Below, in pieces: positions 24,326-33,985 of a stretch of 44,624 nucleotides of DNA. Under the pieces are notes generated by a model. The model made no database searches. It was not told where the DNA came from and saw only the letters and a program-made list of their open reading frames with translations. The translations under genes and the position numbers were made by a program. Numbering within the stretch: position 1 is the stretch's first letter; each line of letters opens with the position of its first letter. Source of the stretch: an uncultured Pelagibacteraceae bacterium (GTDB taxonomy: Bacteria > Pseudomonadota > Alphaproteobacteria > Pelagibacterales > Pelagibacteraceae); the NCBI GenBank assembly GCA_902569615.1, contig CACFUX010000007.1, forward strand, positions 1-44,624. The letters run 5' to 3'.

Positions 24326-26665
24326 TTAAGATTTAACCCTAAGTTTTTTTGGATCATAGTGAGGAAAAGAAACAATTTTTGCTGGAATTCTTTTTTGATG
24401 ACCATCAATTTTTCCAACCTCAACTTCGGTTTCTAATTCTGAATGTCCCACATCTATTCTACACAAAGCAATATTTTTATTTAAAGTAGGAGATATACAT
24501 CCACTTGTTATAACACCAACTTGAGATCTTCCAATATGAACACAGTCACCATGGTTTGCTTTTTCTTTTCCTAATAATTCAAGACCAACTAATTTTTTTT
24601 GAGGATTTTCTTTTCTTTTTATTAAATTTTCTTTACCTATAAAATTTTCTTTTTTTGTTTTTAATGGAACAGTAAATCCAACACCTGCCTCAAAAGGATC
24701 AATTTGTCCGTCAAATTCATTTCCAAATAAAATTAAACCCGCTTCAATTCTTAATAAATCTAGTGCCCCAAATCCTGCAGGTATTAATCCCTCGTCTTTT
24801 CCTGCTTCCATAACTTTGTCCCAAACTTTAGGAGCATCTGATGGATGACACCAAATTTCATAACCAAGTTCTCCAGTATAACCAGTTCTAGAAACAATAA
24901 GTGGGATACCATTTAAATCTTCAACTCTACAGATAGTAAATCTAAACCACTGTAATTCAGATATCGAAGGTTGCGTTGGAGGAGTAAAAATAAATTTTTC
25001 AAGAATTTTTCTACTATTTGGACCTTGTAATGAAATATTATTTATTTGATCAGTGGAGTTTTTAATTAAAACTTTAAAATTCTTCTTTTTTGCTTGTTCT
25101 TTTAACCATTCACCTGCGTATTCGTCACCACATATCCATCTAAAACCATGATCACTCAATTTTAATAATGTACCATCGTCAAACATGAATCCATTCTCAT
25201 AACACATTGAAGAATAAACAACCTGTCCTACTGAAAGTTTTTTAATATTTCTTGTTAGCGTGTAATTCATTAGTTCTTCTGCATCAGGACCTAATATTTC
25301 AAATTTCCTCAATGAAGATAAATCAATAACTACTGCTTTTTCACGACAAGCTGTATATTCATTTACTACTCCGTGTTTCGTATAATCGTTAGGCAACCAA
25401 AAGCCTCTTGCATCTATAAAATTCCTTGTAAGTTTTGAAGTTCTTTCATGGAATCCAGTGTTTCTAGTTAATTTTGTTTCTGAATCTGTTTTCATTCTAA
25501 ATGCAAAAGATTTTGTAAATTCTTTTTTTTTATCATAAGTTCTAACAAAAATATCAGTAGGGTTCCATGAATTACAAGCATCAATATCACTTGGACACGC
25601 TGTAGTACCACAAGTTAAGTCCTTAAGAGCTTTAAATATAACATAATCTCCAGGTCTTGAAAATGATTCATCTGATAATACAGAGTTTAAACCACCTGCT
25701 GAAGTATTGAAAAAAAGGTTAATTGCATGCCAGCCTTTCTTTTTTTCAACTCCAAACTTTTCCATTGAATTATTTAAATTATCAGAGCAATTCGCATGAC
25801 CGAAATATCCCGCATCTTCATAATATTTTGATGTACAAGCTAGGTTAAAAGTATCATGTTTTCCAACTGTATCTCTAATAACTTCGATTAAAGGTTCATG
25901 GTCTGTATCATAAAATTTTGAAAATAAACCTGGTCCAGGAAAAGTGCTTGCCATAAAAGTTCTTGTTGTTTGCCAATCAAGACCTTTTTCAATTTTTTTA
26001 TCTAGCTTTGCAGTGTCAAATGCTACAAAATCTGAACATTGTCTTCCAGTTGGTGAAATTACTTGAATATAATCTCCTTCTTTTACTTGAAATGAAATTG
26101 CAGTTGTACGATCAATATTTGTTTCGTTTAATGGATCAAACATAGGATCAGGTATTACAGAGTGTTCTTTATCTTTTGTAATTTTTGCTCTTTTAACAAA
26201 AATAGTTAAGTCAGTTGGTGGATTTTGTTCATGAACTAACATTTCTGGTCCAGGAGCAGCAAAAATACAATAACATTTATCTTTTGATTTAATTTTTATT
26301 TTTTCTCCCCATTTAGTATCTTTTTCAAAAAGAATTGAAGCTTTTGACTTTGAAATATCTAAGTTTCTTTTTTTTAACTGTCGAAGAGCTACTAAAGAGC
26401 TTTCATTTTTTTTTAAAAGTATTTTTTTAATTTCTGATGTATCTTTTTTTTCTTTTAAATTTAAAATTGAAAGTTCCGATTTTCCTTCTTTATTAAAAAC
26501 TGAAATTTCACATAGTTGGTTTCCCTCATTGTTTACAATTTCAATTTCATCATCTGGAAAAACTTGAATACCTGTAAGTCCACCTCCATTAACTGTGTAT
26601 CTTTCAACTCCAGGTGGCAAAACATTTAATCCAGGTTCTTTAATATTTGCACTAGTATTTAACAT
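24326..26665 (-). CDS. tdm: Trimethylamine N-oxide demethylase (TMAO aldolase)
   Basis: 779 aa with the Tdm two-part layout: an N-terminal DUF1989 (zinc) region to about residue 380 and a C-terminal glycine-cleavage-T-like THF region from about 400 to the end (GPDAEELMNYTLTRN, ISLQGPNSRKILEKF, VSRTGYTGELGYEIW). Residues C277, H290, C293 and C357 have the spacing I recall for the zinc ligands of the characterised Methylocella enzyme. It splits TMAO to dimethylamine and formaldehyde, and the THF domain may capture the C1 unit. It is divergent from the tmoX binding-protein gene, with 104 bases between the starts. Assignment is strong. Confidence 0.93.
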   Translation of the reverse strand: MLNTSANIKEPGLNVLPPGVERYTVNGGGLTGIQVFPDDEIEIVNNEGNQLCEISVFNKEGKSELSILNLKEKKDTSEIKKILLKKNESSLVALRQLKKRNLDISKSKASILFEKDTKWGEKIKIKSKDKCYCIFAAPGPEMLVHEQNPPTDLTIFVKRAKITKDKEHSVIPDPMFDPLNETNIDRTTAISFQVKEGDYIQVISPTGRQCSDFVAFDTAKLDKKIEKGLDWQTTRTFMASTFPGPGLFSKFYDTDHEPLIEVIRDTVGKHDTFNLACTSKYYEDAGYFGHANCSDNLNNSMEKFGVEKKKGWHAINLFFNTSAGGLNSVLSDESFSRPGDYVIFKALKDLTCGTTACPSDIDACNSWNPTDIFVRTYDKKKEFTKSFAFRMKTDSETKLTRNTGFHERTSKLTRNFIDARGFWLPNDYTKHGVVNEYTACREKAVVIDLSSLRKFEILGPDAEELMNYTLTRNIKKLSVGQVVYSSMCYENGFMFDDGTLLKLSDHGFRWICGDEYAGEWLKEQAKKKNFKVLIKNSTDQINNISLQGPNSRKILEKFIFTPPTQPSISELQWFRFTICRVEDLNGIPLIVSRTGYTGELGYEIWCHPSDAPKVWDKVMEAGKDEGLIPAGFGALDLLRIEAGLILFGNEFDGQIDPFEAGVGFTVPLKTKKENFIGKENLIKRKENPQKKLVGLELLGKEKANHGDCVHIGRSQVGVITSGCISPTLNKNIALCRIDVGHSELETEVEVGKIDGHQKRIPAKIVSFPHYDPKKLRVKS

Positions 26666-26707
26666 TTTTAAAACCCTTCAAAATGAGCATAATATATCTA
26701 TCTCTTA

Positions 26708-26736
26708 TTGACTATACATTTAATTCATCAGATACT
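26708..26736 (+). promoter_or_regulatory. Sigma-70-like promoter of tmoX
   Basis: TTGACT (26708-26713), a 17-base spacer and GATACT (26731-26736), about 33 bases before the tmoX ATG. A purine-rich ribosome site (AAGGAAAGGGG) lies just before the start. Confidence 0.5.
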
Positions 26737-26769
26737 AATTCAACTTAATATTAAGGAAAGGGGAAATAA

Positions 26770-27723
26770 ATGAGAAAAATAATATCTCTTTTATCTGCTT
26801 TAGTTATTTCATTAGTTTCATTTAGTGGAATAGCAAATTCTGCAGATAGTAAGAAACCTATTGTTATCCCGACACACAATTGGTCAAGTCAAATTGTAAT
26901 GGCTTACGTAATTGGTGGAATTATGGAAGACATGGGTAATAATGTTAAATATGTAAACGCTGACTCACAGGCAGTTTATGAATCAATTCGAATTGGTGAT
27001 GTGACTATATCACATGAAGTTTGGGAATCTGCTTTTGGTAAATCATTTACAACAGCTTTAGACAAAGGTGGTTTACTTGACTGGGGAGACCATGAGGCGA
27101 GAACTCTTGAAGATATGGGATATCCTAACTGGGTTGCTGAAAAAGGTTTATGCCCAGGTCTACCAGATTGGACTGCTTTAAAAAATCCAGACTGTGCAAA
27201 AAACTTTACAACACCTGATTCACCAGATGGAAAAGGAAGAATGTTGGAAGGTCCACAAACTTGGCACGGTGATTTAATTCCACAAAGAGTTGATGCATTA
27301 GGTCTAGGAGATCTTTGGTGGGTTAAATTTGCTGGAAGTGCAGATGCACTTTGGGCAGAGTTAGCAGCAGCTAAAAAAGAAGGAAGAGGAACTATCATCT
27401 TTAACTGGACACCAAACTTTACAGATGGTGCTGGTTTTACATTTATAGATTTTCCTCCATACACAGCTGGTTGTAGACCAGAAGATGGTGGAGATGGTAA
27501 ATGTGGTTCGCCAGATGGTTATTTGAAAAAGGCTGTTAACGCAGACTTTCCAAAAACTCATCCAAAAGCAGCTGCAATGTTCAAAAAGCTTTCATTCTCT
27601 ACAAGTCAAATTGGTGCAATGGCAGCTTTAGTTGACATTGATAAAATGACTCACGAAGATGCAGCTAAAAAATGGCTGAAGGATAATAAGAAAGTGTGGA
27701 AAGAATTTACACACGATCATTAA
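26770..27723 (+). CDS. tmoX: Periplasmic substrate-binding protein of TMAO/betaine-type ABC transporter
   Basis: 317 aa with a clear signal peptide (MRKIISLLSALVISLVSFSG, cleavage likely near IANSA), then a glycine-betaine/proline-type (OpuAC) binding domain. The blocks ISHEVWESAFGK, WWVKFAGSADALWAELAAA and IIFNWTPNFTDGAGFTFIDF resemble TmoX, including aromatic residues that could form a quaternary-amine cage. It delivers TMAO or related methylamines to TmoWV. It is divergent from tdm and has its own promoter and a strong terminator at 27748. Glycine betaine or choline binding cannot be ruled out by reading. Confidence 0.87.
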   Translation: MRKIISLLSALVISLVSFSGIANSADSKKPIVIPTHNWSSQIVMAYVIGGIMEDMGNNVKYVNADSQAVYESIRIGDVTISHEVWESAFGKSFTTALDKGGLLDWGDHEARTLEDMGYPNWVAEKGLCPGLPDWTALKNPDCAKNFTTPDSPDGKGRMLEGPQTWHGDLIPQRVDALGLGDLWWVKFAGSADALWAELAAAKKEGRGTIIFNWTPNFTDGAGFTFIDFPPYTAGCRPEDGGDGKCGSPDGYLKKAVNADFPKTHPKAAAMFKKLSFSTSQIGAMAALVDIDKMTHEDAAKKWLKDNKKVWKEFTHDH

Positions 27724-27747
27724 GGTCATAACAATTAAATTAATTAA

Positions 27748-27782
27748 ATCTCCCCCAACAATGTTGGGGGGGATTTTTTTTT
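27748..27782 (+). terminator. Strong intrinsic terminator after tmoX
   Basis: A 12-bp GC-rich stem (ATCTCCCCCAAC paired with GTTGGGGGGGAT, one wobble) with a 3-base loop, followed by 9 Ts. It lies 24 bases after tmoX and would uncouple the abundant binding protein from the downstream genes. Confidence 0.92.
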
Positions 27783-27794
27783 AACTTCAGAATA

Positions 27795-28283
27795 ATGATT
27801 ACTAAAAATTTAAAATTAATATTAATAAAAATTTTTTTCTATATATTTTTTAGCTTATTATTTTTTAATTTAACATCAGCAAAAGATGTAAATATTCAAG
27901 AAGATATTAATCTTAGTTTTCTATGCAATTTAGAAAAAAAAATAATTAAAAATTCTGAATATAATTATAAAACTTTTTTAGCCAAAGATTTAGATGATAA
28001 GGATTTAGATAAATTTGATATTAAGGCAACAAAACCAGAAACACTTTTGATCAATGGTTTGTCTTTATTTCTTTCAAATTCATCAAAACTGAATGTTAAA
28101 ATAGTAAACAAGGATGTAGTTTTATTTAAGGCAATTGATCAAAAAAATAATTACTCAGAATCAGGGATTATAAACAGAAAATCGGGAGAACTAGTTCATG
28201 AAATTACAAGAAATATTAAAAGTGAAAACTCAGAAAAAGATATTTCCATCTATTCGTGTAGAAAAAGAAAGCCAAATGTCTGA
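27795..28283 (+). CDS. Exported protein of unknown function (first of three between tmoX and tmoW)
   Basis: 162 aa with an N-terminal hydrophobic signal (LKLILIKIFFYIFFSLLFFN, possible cleavage near TSA) and a Lys/Asn/Asp-rich mature part with two cysteines (LSFLCNLEKK and IYSCRKRK) that could form a disulfide. I recognise no family. It starts 12 bases past the tmoX terminator and is followed by a MORN-repeat gene. It is probably periplasmic. Any tie to the transporter rests only on position. Confidence 0.75.
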   Translation: MITKNLKLILIKIFFYIFFSLLFFNLTSAKDVNIQEDINLSFLCNLEKKIIKNSEYNYKTFLAKDLDDKDLDKFDIKATKPETLLINGLSLFLSNSSKLNVKIVNKDVVLFKAIDQKNNYSESGIINRKSGELVHEITRNIKSENSEKDISIYSCRKRKPNV

Positions 28284-28317
28284 TTTTTTTTTAATTAAAT
28301 TTGTGTAAAGTGTTTTT

Positions 28318-28695
28318 ATGAAAAAATTTATTATTAGTATATTTTTTAGTTTTTTAATTACATCTGAAACCTTAGCTAGAAGCACAGGATGTAAAGAAGG
28401 AAATTGTGAAAATGGTTACGGCAAATGGGTTTACACAGATAAAACAACTTATGAAGGTGAATGGGTAAATACAAAAAAACATGGTCAAGGAACAGAAACT
28501 TGGCCTAATGGATATATTTATAAAGGTGAATTTAAAAATAGTGAGTGGAGTGGGCAAGGCACTTTAACTTTCCCAAATGGCGCAACCTATGTTGGTGAAT
28601 GGGCCAATGGTTTTATGAATGGAAAGGGAACCTTTACTTGGTCTGATGGTAAAGAAAAAACAGGCACCTGGGTTAATGGAAAATTACAAAAATAA
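28318..28695 (+). CDS. Exported MORN-repeat protein
   Basis: 125 aa with a signal peptide (MKKFIISIFFSFLITSETLA) and four or so MORN repeats: YGKWVYTDKTTYEGEW, GQGTETWPNGYIYKGEF, GQGTLTFPNGATYVGEW, GKGTFTWSDGKEKTGTW. A cysteine pair (STGCKEGNCENG) lies just after the signal. MORN repeats form beta-hairpin sheets that often act as scaffolds or bind lipids or proteins. The function here is unknown. It lies 9 bases before the next gene in the same direction. Confidence 0.82.
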   Translation: MKKFIISIFFSFLITSETLARSTGCKEGNCENGYGKWVYTDKTTYEGEWVNTKKHGQGTETWPNGYIYKGEFKNSEWSGQGTLTFPNGATYVGEWANGFMNGKGTFTWSDGKEKTGTWVNGKLQK

Positions 28696-28703
28696 CTAAA
28701 ATA

Positions 28704-29255
28704 ATGATAAAAAATAACTATATAAATAGATTAAAAGAGTTGCCAGAAACAACAAAGCAATTTGGTGGTCTTCTTATATTAACACTTATTATAATTTTAT
28801 CTTTTGGTATTTTAAATATTTATTGGGGAGGGGGAGATGAATTAATTAAGAAAATGAAATTAGAAGAAGAAAGAATTGCAGAAGAAAAAAAACTTAATGC
28901 ACTTATATCCCAACTTCCATCAGGTATTCTAGTAACATTTGATGGAACAGATAATTTTAGATTGACTGATGAATTATATGAAGCTGTTTGTAATGCAACA
29001 AAACTTCTTCCTCAACGTGCAATTATGGCTGCTCATTTTTTAAATTACGAAGCTTACGAACTATATACTATCAATGGCAATAAAATTGATGAAACATACG
29101 TTAAATGGGATAAAGAGAAAAACAAATGTTTTGCTGGTTACACTGTGAGCGGGGCAAATGTCGGAGTAAATAAAACAGCAAATGTAAGTGGAGAGGTTTT
29201 AAGTTTTTTAAGCACCGGTATTGATACCAGAGTATATTTTATTAAAAATTTTTAG
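28704..29255 (+). CDS. Single-pass membrane protein of unknown function before tmoW
   Basis: 183 aa: a short N-terminus, one transmembrane helix at about residues 22-41 (GLLILTLIIILSFGILNIYW), a short coiled-coil-like stretch (KKMKLEEERIAEEKKLNALI) and a C-terminal domain with two cysteines (EAVCNATKLL, NKCFAGYTV). No recognised family. It could be an anchored periplasmic protein. With the two preceding genes it forms a set that separates tmoX from tmoW. A GGAGG-rich stretch follows its stop. Confidence 0.72.
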   Translation: MIKNNYINRLKELPETTKQFGGLLILTLIIILSFGILNIYWGGGDELIKKMKLEEERIAEEKKLNALISQLPSGILVTFDGTDNFRLTDELYEAVCNATKLLPQRAIMAAHFLNYEAYELYTINGNKIDETYVKWDKEKNKCFAGYTVSGANVGVNKTANVSGEVLSFLSTGIDTRVYFIKNF

Positions 29256-29322
29256 GGAGGAAAAAGAAAAAATTATATAGATTTTATTTTATCTTAATTT
29301 CGTATAACTTAATTATAAATTT

Positions 29323-30351
29323 ATGTCCAATCCAGTTATTAAATGTGAGTCTGTTTATAAAATTTTTGGAGAAAATGCCAAAAAAATGCTTCAAGACTCA
29401 AACGGAAATGTAGACGCAAAAACTTTTCAAGAAAATGGATGCATAGTAGGAGTTAATAATGCTTCATTTGAAGTTTCTAAGGGAGAAATGTTAGTTGTAA
29501 TGGGTTTGTCCGGTTCAGGTAAATCAACTTTGCTAAGATGTATTTCTAGATTAACTGATGCAACAGGTGGAAAAATTTTTATTGAAGGTCAAGATTTACT
29601 TCAACTGAATAATAAAGAACTAATTGAACTAAGACGAAATAAAATGGGAATGGTTTTTCAGAGTTTTGCTCTACTTCCTCATAAAACAGTTGTAGAGAAT
29701 ATTGCTTTCCCACTCCAAATTAAGGGAACTAAAACTGAAGATAGTATTAGTAAAGCTATGGATATGGTTAAACTTGTTGGTCTTGATGGAAGAGAAAACT
29801 ATTTTCCAAGAGAACTTTCTGGGGGTCAACAACAAAGAGTAGGTATTGCAAGATCACTAGCAGTAGAGCCAGATATTTGGTTTTTAGACGAACCTTTTTC
29901 TGCATTAGATCCATTAATTAGAAAAGAAATGCAGGATGAGTTTTTAAGACTTCAAGATAAATTACAAAAAACAATTATGTTTATTACTCATGATTTTGAT
30001 GAGGCTCTAAAACTTGCTGATCGAATAGCTATTATGAAAGATGGAATAATTGAACAGTTAGATACTCCTGCAAATATTGTTTTAAATCCAGCAACTGAAT
30101 ATGTAAGGAAATTTACTGAAGAAGTGCCAAGAGAAAAAGTTCTATTAATAGAAGATGTAATGGACGCATCTACTACTGATAATTTGGGTGATTTGAAGGT
30201 TTTAAAGGATGAGATCATTGAAAATGTTGCTGAAAAAATTTTAACACAAGAAAAGTCAGTAGCAGTTATAGATAATAACAACAAAATTGTAGGCTCTATT
30301 AATCCAGCAAAAATAATTAATACAGTTTTTGGAGGAAGAAAAAATAATTAA
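29323..30351 (+). CDS. tmoW: ABC transporter ATPase, glycine-betaine/TMAO type
   Basis: 342 aa: Walker A GLSGSGKST, Q-loop region MVFQSFALLPHKTV, signature LSGGQQQRVGIARSLA, Walker B IWFLDEPFSALDP and the switch His in FITHDFDEALKLADR. A C-terminal regulatory extension of about 80 residues resembles the CBS-like tail of ProV/OpuAA ATPases but is short. It powers uptake by the permease encoded 3 bases downstream. Together with the OpuAC-type binding protein it matches TmoW. Glycine betaine specificity is the alternative. Confidence 0.88.
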   Translation: MSNPVIKCESVYKIFGENAKKMLQDSNGNVDAKTFQENGCIVGVNNASFEVSKGEMLVVMGLSGSGKSTLLRCISRLTDATGGKIFIEGQDLLQLNNKELIELRRNKMGMVFQSFALLPHKTVVENIAFPLQIKGTKTEDSISKAMDMVKLVGLDGRENYFPRELSGGQQQRVGIARSLAVEPDIWFLDEPFSALDPLIRKEMQDEFLRLQDKLQKTIMFITHDFDEALKLADRIAIMKDGIIEQLDTPANIVLNPATEYVRKFTEEVPREKVLLIEDVMDASTTDNLGDLKVLKDEIIENVAEKILTQEKSVAVIDNNNKIVGSINPAKIINTVFGGRKNN

Positions 30352-30354
30352 ATC

Positions 30355-32508
30355 ATGGAATTTATAAAAAAATACCCAAAGTTATTTCAATGGTTATTTT
30401 TATTGATTGTATTTTTTGCTTTATGTTTTGCGATTGATGTTCCTGAAACATATAAATTTATTCGAGGCCAAGCAGAATTTGTTAAAGATCCAAACCAAAG
30501 CTCCTTTGTTTTTCTCGGTAAAGAAGTAAGATATTATGCTTTTGATGTCTTTTGGAGATTACCTCCATTGCTTGGATGGCTACCTATTTGGATAAATGAT
30601 TCATTATTTTTCTTAATGAATGAATGGATGCCAATTGAATTTTGGAACGAAGATACTCAAGAATTCAGAACTCGGCCTTTAGTTTTACAAATAAGTAGAA
30701 ATTTAACTGCTTTTATGACATTTCTAATAGAGCTGATTAGAGAGATTTTATTAGGCGGACTTGAAACTATTGTTGCATTTACCAGTTGGGATTGGATAGA
30801 CAAAAACCCTTGGGCAGAACTACCAGGTTTACCATGGACTATTGTTGCTGCGGGTTCAGCAATACTTGCTTATAAACTAAGTGGTAAAGGTTTAGCTTTG
30901 TTTGCAGGTTTAGTTATGGTTTACATTTCTATATTTGGTCAATGGAAACCTTCGATGCAAACTCTTTCATTTATATTAGTTGCAGCACCACTATCATTTA
31001 TTTTTGGCTTAGGCTTAGGTATAGCAGCATTTAAAAGCAAACGTGTTGAGAAAGCTTTATATCCATTACTTTTAGTTATGCAAACAATGCCACAATATGC
31101 GGTATTGGTTCCTGCACTTGTTCTTTTTGGAGTTGGTGATCATGCTGCAGTAATTATAACTATGGTTGTTGCTGTTCCACCAATGATATTATTAACTATA
31201 TTAGGTTTAAGAGCAATACCACCAGAAGTTATTGAAGCAGGTAGAATGAGTGGGTGCAATAATTGGCAGCTAATGTTTAAAGTATTAATTCCAACTGCGA
31301 GAAGAGATATTTTAATTGGAGTAAACCAGGTCATCATGGTGTGTTTTTCTATGGCTGTTATTTCTGCATTTATAGGTGCAAAAGGTTTAGGTTTTAATTT
31401 ATTGCTAGCCTTAAACCAACTCAATATCGGTTTAGCCTTAGAAGCTGGACTATGTATTAGTTTAATTGCAATTCTTTTAGATAAGATGTCTTTGGCTTGG
31501 GCAAATAAACAAACAGATTATTTTGGTAATCTGACATTCTTTCAAAGAAATAAAAATATTTTATTTTTTGCTGCTACAGTAATTATAGGAATTATACTTG
31601 CTTATGTTGGAACTTTTTTGTTCAAAGGTAGTTACAATTATTTATTTGAAGTTCCACATAACAAAGGAATATCAACGGCAGATTTTTGGAATAAAGGTGT
31701 TGATTGGATCTTTGATACATTTTTTGTGTATATAAAAGCATTTAATACATGGTTGATTCAAGACGTGCTTCAGCCGATGAGAGCTTTATATTTAAGAATG
31801 CCAGCGGTTGCCACATTAGTTTTGGTTGTTGGAGCAGGGTATTTAATTGGTGGGATACGTTCAGCTTTAGTCGTTTGTGGATTAACATTATTTATAGCCT
31901 TAAGTCCATGGTGGGACAGAGCATTAGTGACGGCATATATGGCAACTTTTGGAGTTGTTATATCTTGTATAATTGGATTTACAGTTGGAACTTTATGTTT
32001 TCAAAACAAACATTCTGCGAGTTTTATGCTGGGAGTTTGTGATATATTTCAAACTTTTCCTTCTTTCGTATACTTAATTCCAGTGATGATGCTTTTTGGT
32101 ATAACCGATACATCAGTTTTAATTGCAGTTATAGTTTATGCAACAATACCAGCAACAAGGTATACAATTGAAGGTCTTAGAAGTGTTCCAGTTGGTTTGC
32201 ATGATGCTGCAACAATGTCAGGTGTAAACAAATTCCAAAGATTAACTAAAATAGAATTTCCCTTGGCTTTCCCTCATATGATGCTTGGCTTAAATCAAAC
32301 AATTGTATTCGCATTGTTTATGGTAATCATTGGAGCATTTATTGGAACAGAAGATTTAGGACAATATATACTAAAAGCGTTATCTGATAAAAAAGGAGCA
32401 GGTATAGGATTTACACTTGGGATTTGTGTTGCTTTCATAGGTTTAATATTTGATAATTTAATTAGAACCTGGGTAGAAAAAAGAAAAAAACATCTTGGCA
32501 TAAACTAA
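30355..32508 (+). CDS. tmoV: ABC transporter permease with two fused transmembrane domains
   Basis: 717 aa with two tandem permease domains. Each has an EAA-like cytoplasmic loop, namely EAGRMSGCNNWQLMFKVLIP in the first and HDAATMSGVNKFQRLTKIEF in the second. N-terminal helices and a long amphipathic region precede the first domain. The fused form and its length agree with TmoV (and ProW-like tandem permeases). It forms the channel for the substrate brought by the tmoX product. glpK follows after 4 bases, so the two are probably co-transcribed. Confidence 0.87.
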   Translation: MEFIKKYPKLFQWLFLLIVFFALCFAIDVPETYKFIRGQAEFVKDPNQSSFVFLGKEVRYYAFDVFWRLPPLLGWLPIWINDSLFFLMNEWMPIEFWNEDTQEFRTRPLVLQISRNLTAFMTFLIELIREILLGGLETIVAFTSWDWIDKNPWAELPGLPWTIVAAGSAILAYKLSGKGLALFAGLVMVYISIFGQWKPSMQTLSFILVAAPLSFIFGLGLGIAAFKSKRVEKALYPLLLVMQTMPQYAVLVPALVLFGVGDHAAVIITMVVAVPPMILLTILGLRAIPPEVIEAGRMSGCNNWQLMFKVLIPTARRDILIGVNQVIMVCFSMAVISAFIGAKGLGFNLLLALNQLNIGLALEAGLCISLIAILLDKMSLAWANKQTDYFGNLTFFQRNKNILFFAATVIIGIILAYVGTFLFKGSYNYLFEVPHNKGISTADFWNKGVDWIFDTFFVYIKAFNTWLIQDVLQPMRALYLRMPAVATLVLVVGAGYLIGGIRSALVVCGLTLFIALSPWWDRALVTAYMATFGVVISCIIGFTVGTLCFQNKHSASFMLGVCDIFQTFPSFVYLIPVMMLFGITDTSVLIAVIVYATIPATRYTIEGLRSVPVGLHDAATMSGVNKFQRLTKIEFPLAFPHMMLGLNQTIVFALFMVIIGAFIGTEDLGQYILKALSDKKGAGIGFTLGICVAFIGLIFDNLIRTWVEKRKKHLGIN

Positions 32509-32512
32509 AATT

Positions 32513-33985
32513 GTGAAAAAATTTCTTGTTGCTATTGATCAAGGTACAACATCTAGTAGAGCTATCTTATTTAGTTTATCAGGCAAACCTATTTATACTT
32601 CTCAAAAAGAATTTAAACAAAATTTTCCAAAAAACGGATGGGTTGAACATAATCCAAATGAAATTTGGAGCACAGTAAAAAAAGTTTTATTTGATGTAAT
32701 AGCGAAAAGTAAAAAGTTAAAAGGTGAAATTATTTCAATAGGGATTACAAATCAAAGAGAAACTACTATTCTATGGAATAAAAAAACAGGAAAGCATATT
32801 TATAATGCAATTGTTTGGCAGGATAGAAGAACTGAAGATTATTGTAAGAAAATAAAAAAAAAAGAAAACCTAATAAGAAAAAAAACAGGGTTATTTATTG
32901 ATCCATATTTTTCTGCTACTAAAATAAAGTGGATATTGGAAAATATTCCAAAAGCAAAAAATCTTTTAAAAAAAAAACAATTATTATTTGGAACTATTGA
33001 TAGTTTTTTAATATGGAAACTTACAGAGGGTAAAGTTCATGCTACAGACGCTACTAATGCATCAAGAACAATGCTTTTTAATATTAATAAAAATAATTGG
33101 GATAATGACATTTTAAAAATTTTTAAAATAAATAAAAATATTTTACCAATAGTAAAAAACTCAGCTGATGATTTTGGCAGTACAAGTAAAAAAGTTATAG
33201 GTGAAAAAATTCCAATTTCAGCTGTTTTAGGAGATCAACAAGCTTCAGCGTTTGGTCAAGCTTGTTTTAAAAAAGGGTCTGTAAAAAGCACATATGGCAC
33301 AGGAGCTTTTGTAATTATGAACACTGGTAATAAAAAATTGATTTCAAAAAATAAATTACTCACAACCATTTGTTACAGATTAAATAACAAGACTACTTTT
33401 GCTATTGAAGGGTCTATTTTTGTAGCAGGTGCTGGCGTTCAGTGGCTAAGAGATAAAATAAAGTTAATAAATAACGCTTATGAAACAGAAAAAATTGCAA
33501 AATCAAGAGAAAATAATGATGGTGTCTATATTGTACCTGCTTTCACTGGTTTAGGAGCACCATATTGGAACTCGAGTTCTCGTGGATTAATTACCGGACT
33601 GACAAGAAATAGTGATTGGAAAAATCTGGTTCGTGCAATTATAGAGTCTGTTGCCTATCAAAGTTATGATTTATTTGAGTCTATGAGAAAAGATGGATTA
33701 AAACCCAAAATTATTAAAATAGATGGTGGAATGGTTGCTAACAATTGGTTTTCACAATTTTTATCTAATATAATTGATACAAAAGTCATTAGACCAAAAG
33801 TTAAAGAAACCACAGCTTTAGGAGTAGCTTTTATGGCAGGATTAAAAATAGGAGTTTATAAATCACTTTCTGATATTTCAAATTATTGGAAAATAGATAA
33901 AAAATTCACTCCAAAAATAAGCAAATCATACCGTACTAAGCTGTTGAAAGGTTGGCAACAAGCAATTAGAAAAACATTAGTTTAA
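32513..33985 (+). CDS. glpK: Glycerol kinase
   Basis: 490 aa with FGGY-kinase marks: VAIDQGTTSSRAILF (phosphate 1), WVEHNPNEIW, TNQRETTILW, AVLGDQQASAFGQACF, STYGTGAFVIMNTG and the C-terminal KIDGGMVANNWFSQFLSNI. It phosphorylates glycerol to glycerol-3-phosphate. It starts with GTG 4 bases after tmoV and overlaps gpsA by one base (TAATG), indicating one transcription unit. Being in an osmolyte/methylamine transport operon is unusual. No glycerol facilitator is adjacent. Confidence 0.93.
   Translation: MKKFLVAIDQGTTSSRAILFSLSGKPIYTSQKEFKQNFPKNGWVEHNPNEIWSTVKKVLFDVIAKSKKLKGEIISIGITNQRETTILWNKKTGKHIYNAIVWQDRRTEDYCKKIKKKENLIRKKTGLFIDPYFSATKIKWILENIPKAKNLLKKKQLLFGTIDSFLIWKLTEGKVHATDATNASRTMLFNINKNNWDNDILKIFKINKNILPIVKNSADDFGSTSKKVIGEKIPISAVLGDQQASAFGQACFKKGSVKSTYGTGAFVIMNTGNKKLISKNKLLTTICYRLNNKTTFAIEGSIFVAGAGVQWLRDKIKLINNAYETEKIAKSRENNDGVYIVPAFTGLGAPYWNSSSRGLITGLTRNSDWKNLVRAIIESVAYQSYDLFESMRKDGLKPKIIKIDGGMVANNWFSQFLSNIIDTKVIRPKVKETTALGVAFMAGLKIGVYKSLSDISNYWKIDKKFTPKISKSYRTKLLKGWQQAIRKTLV

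Noticed and set aside
26976..27464. 162-codon minus-strand frame inside tmoX
   Set aside because: Antisense to a well-supported binding protein. A shadow frame from its codon pattern.
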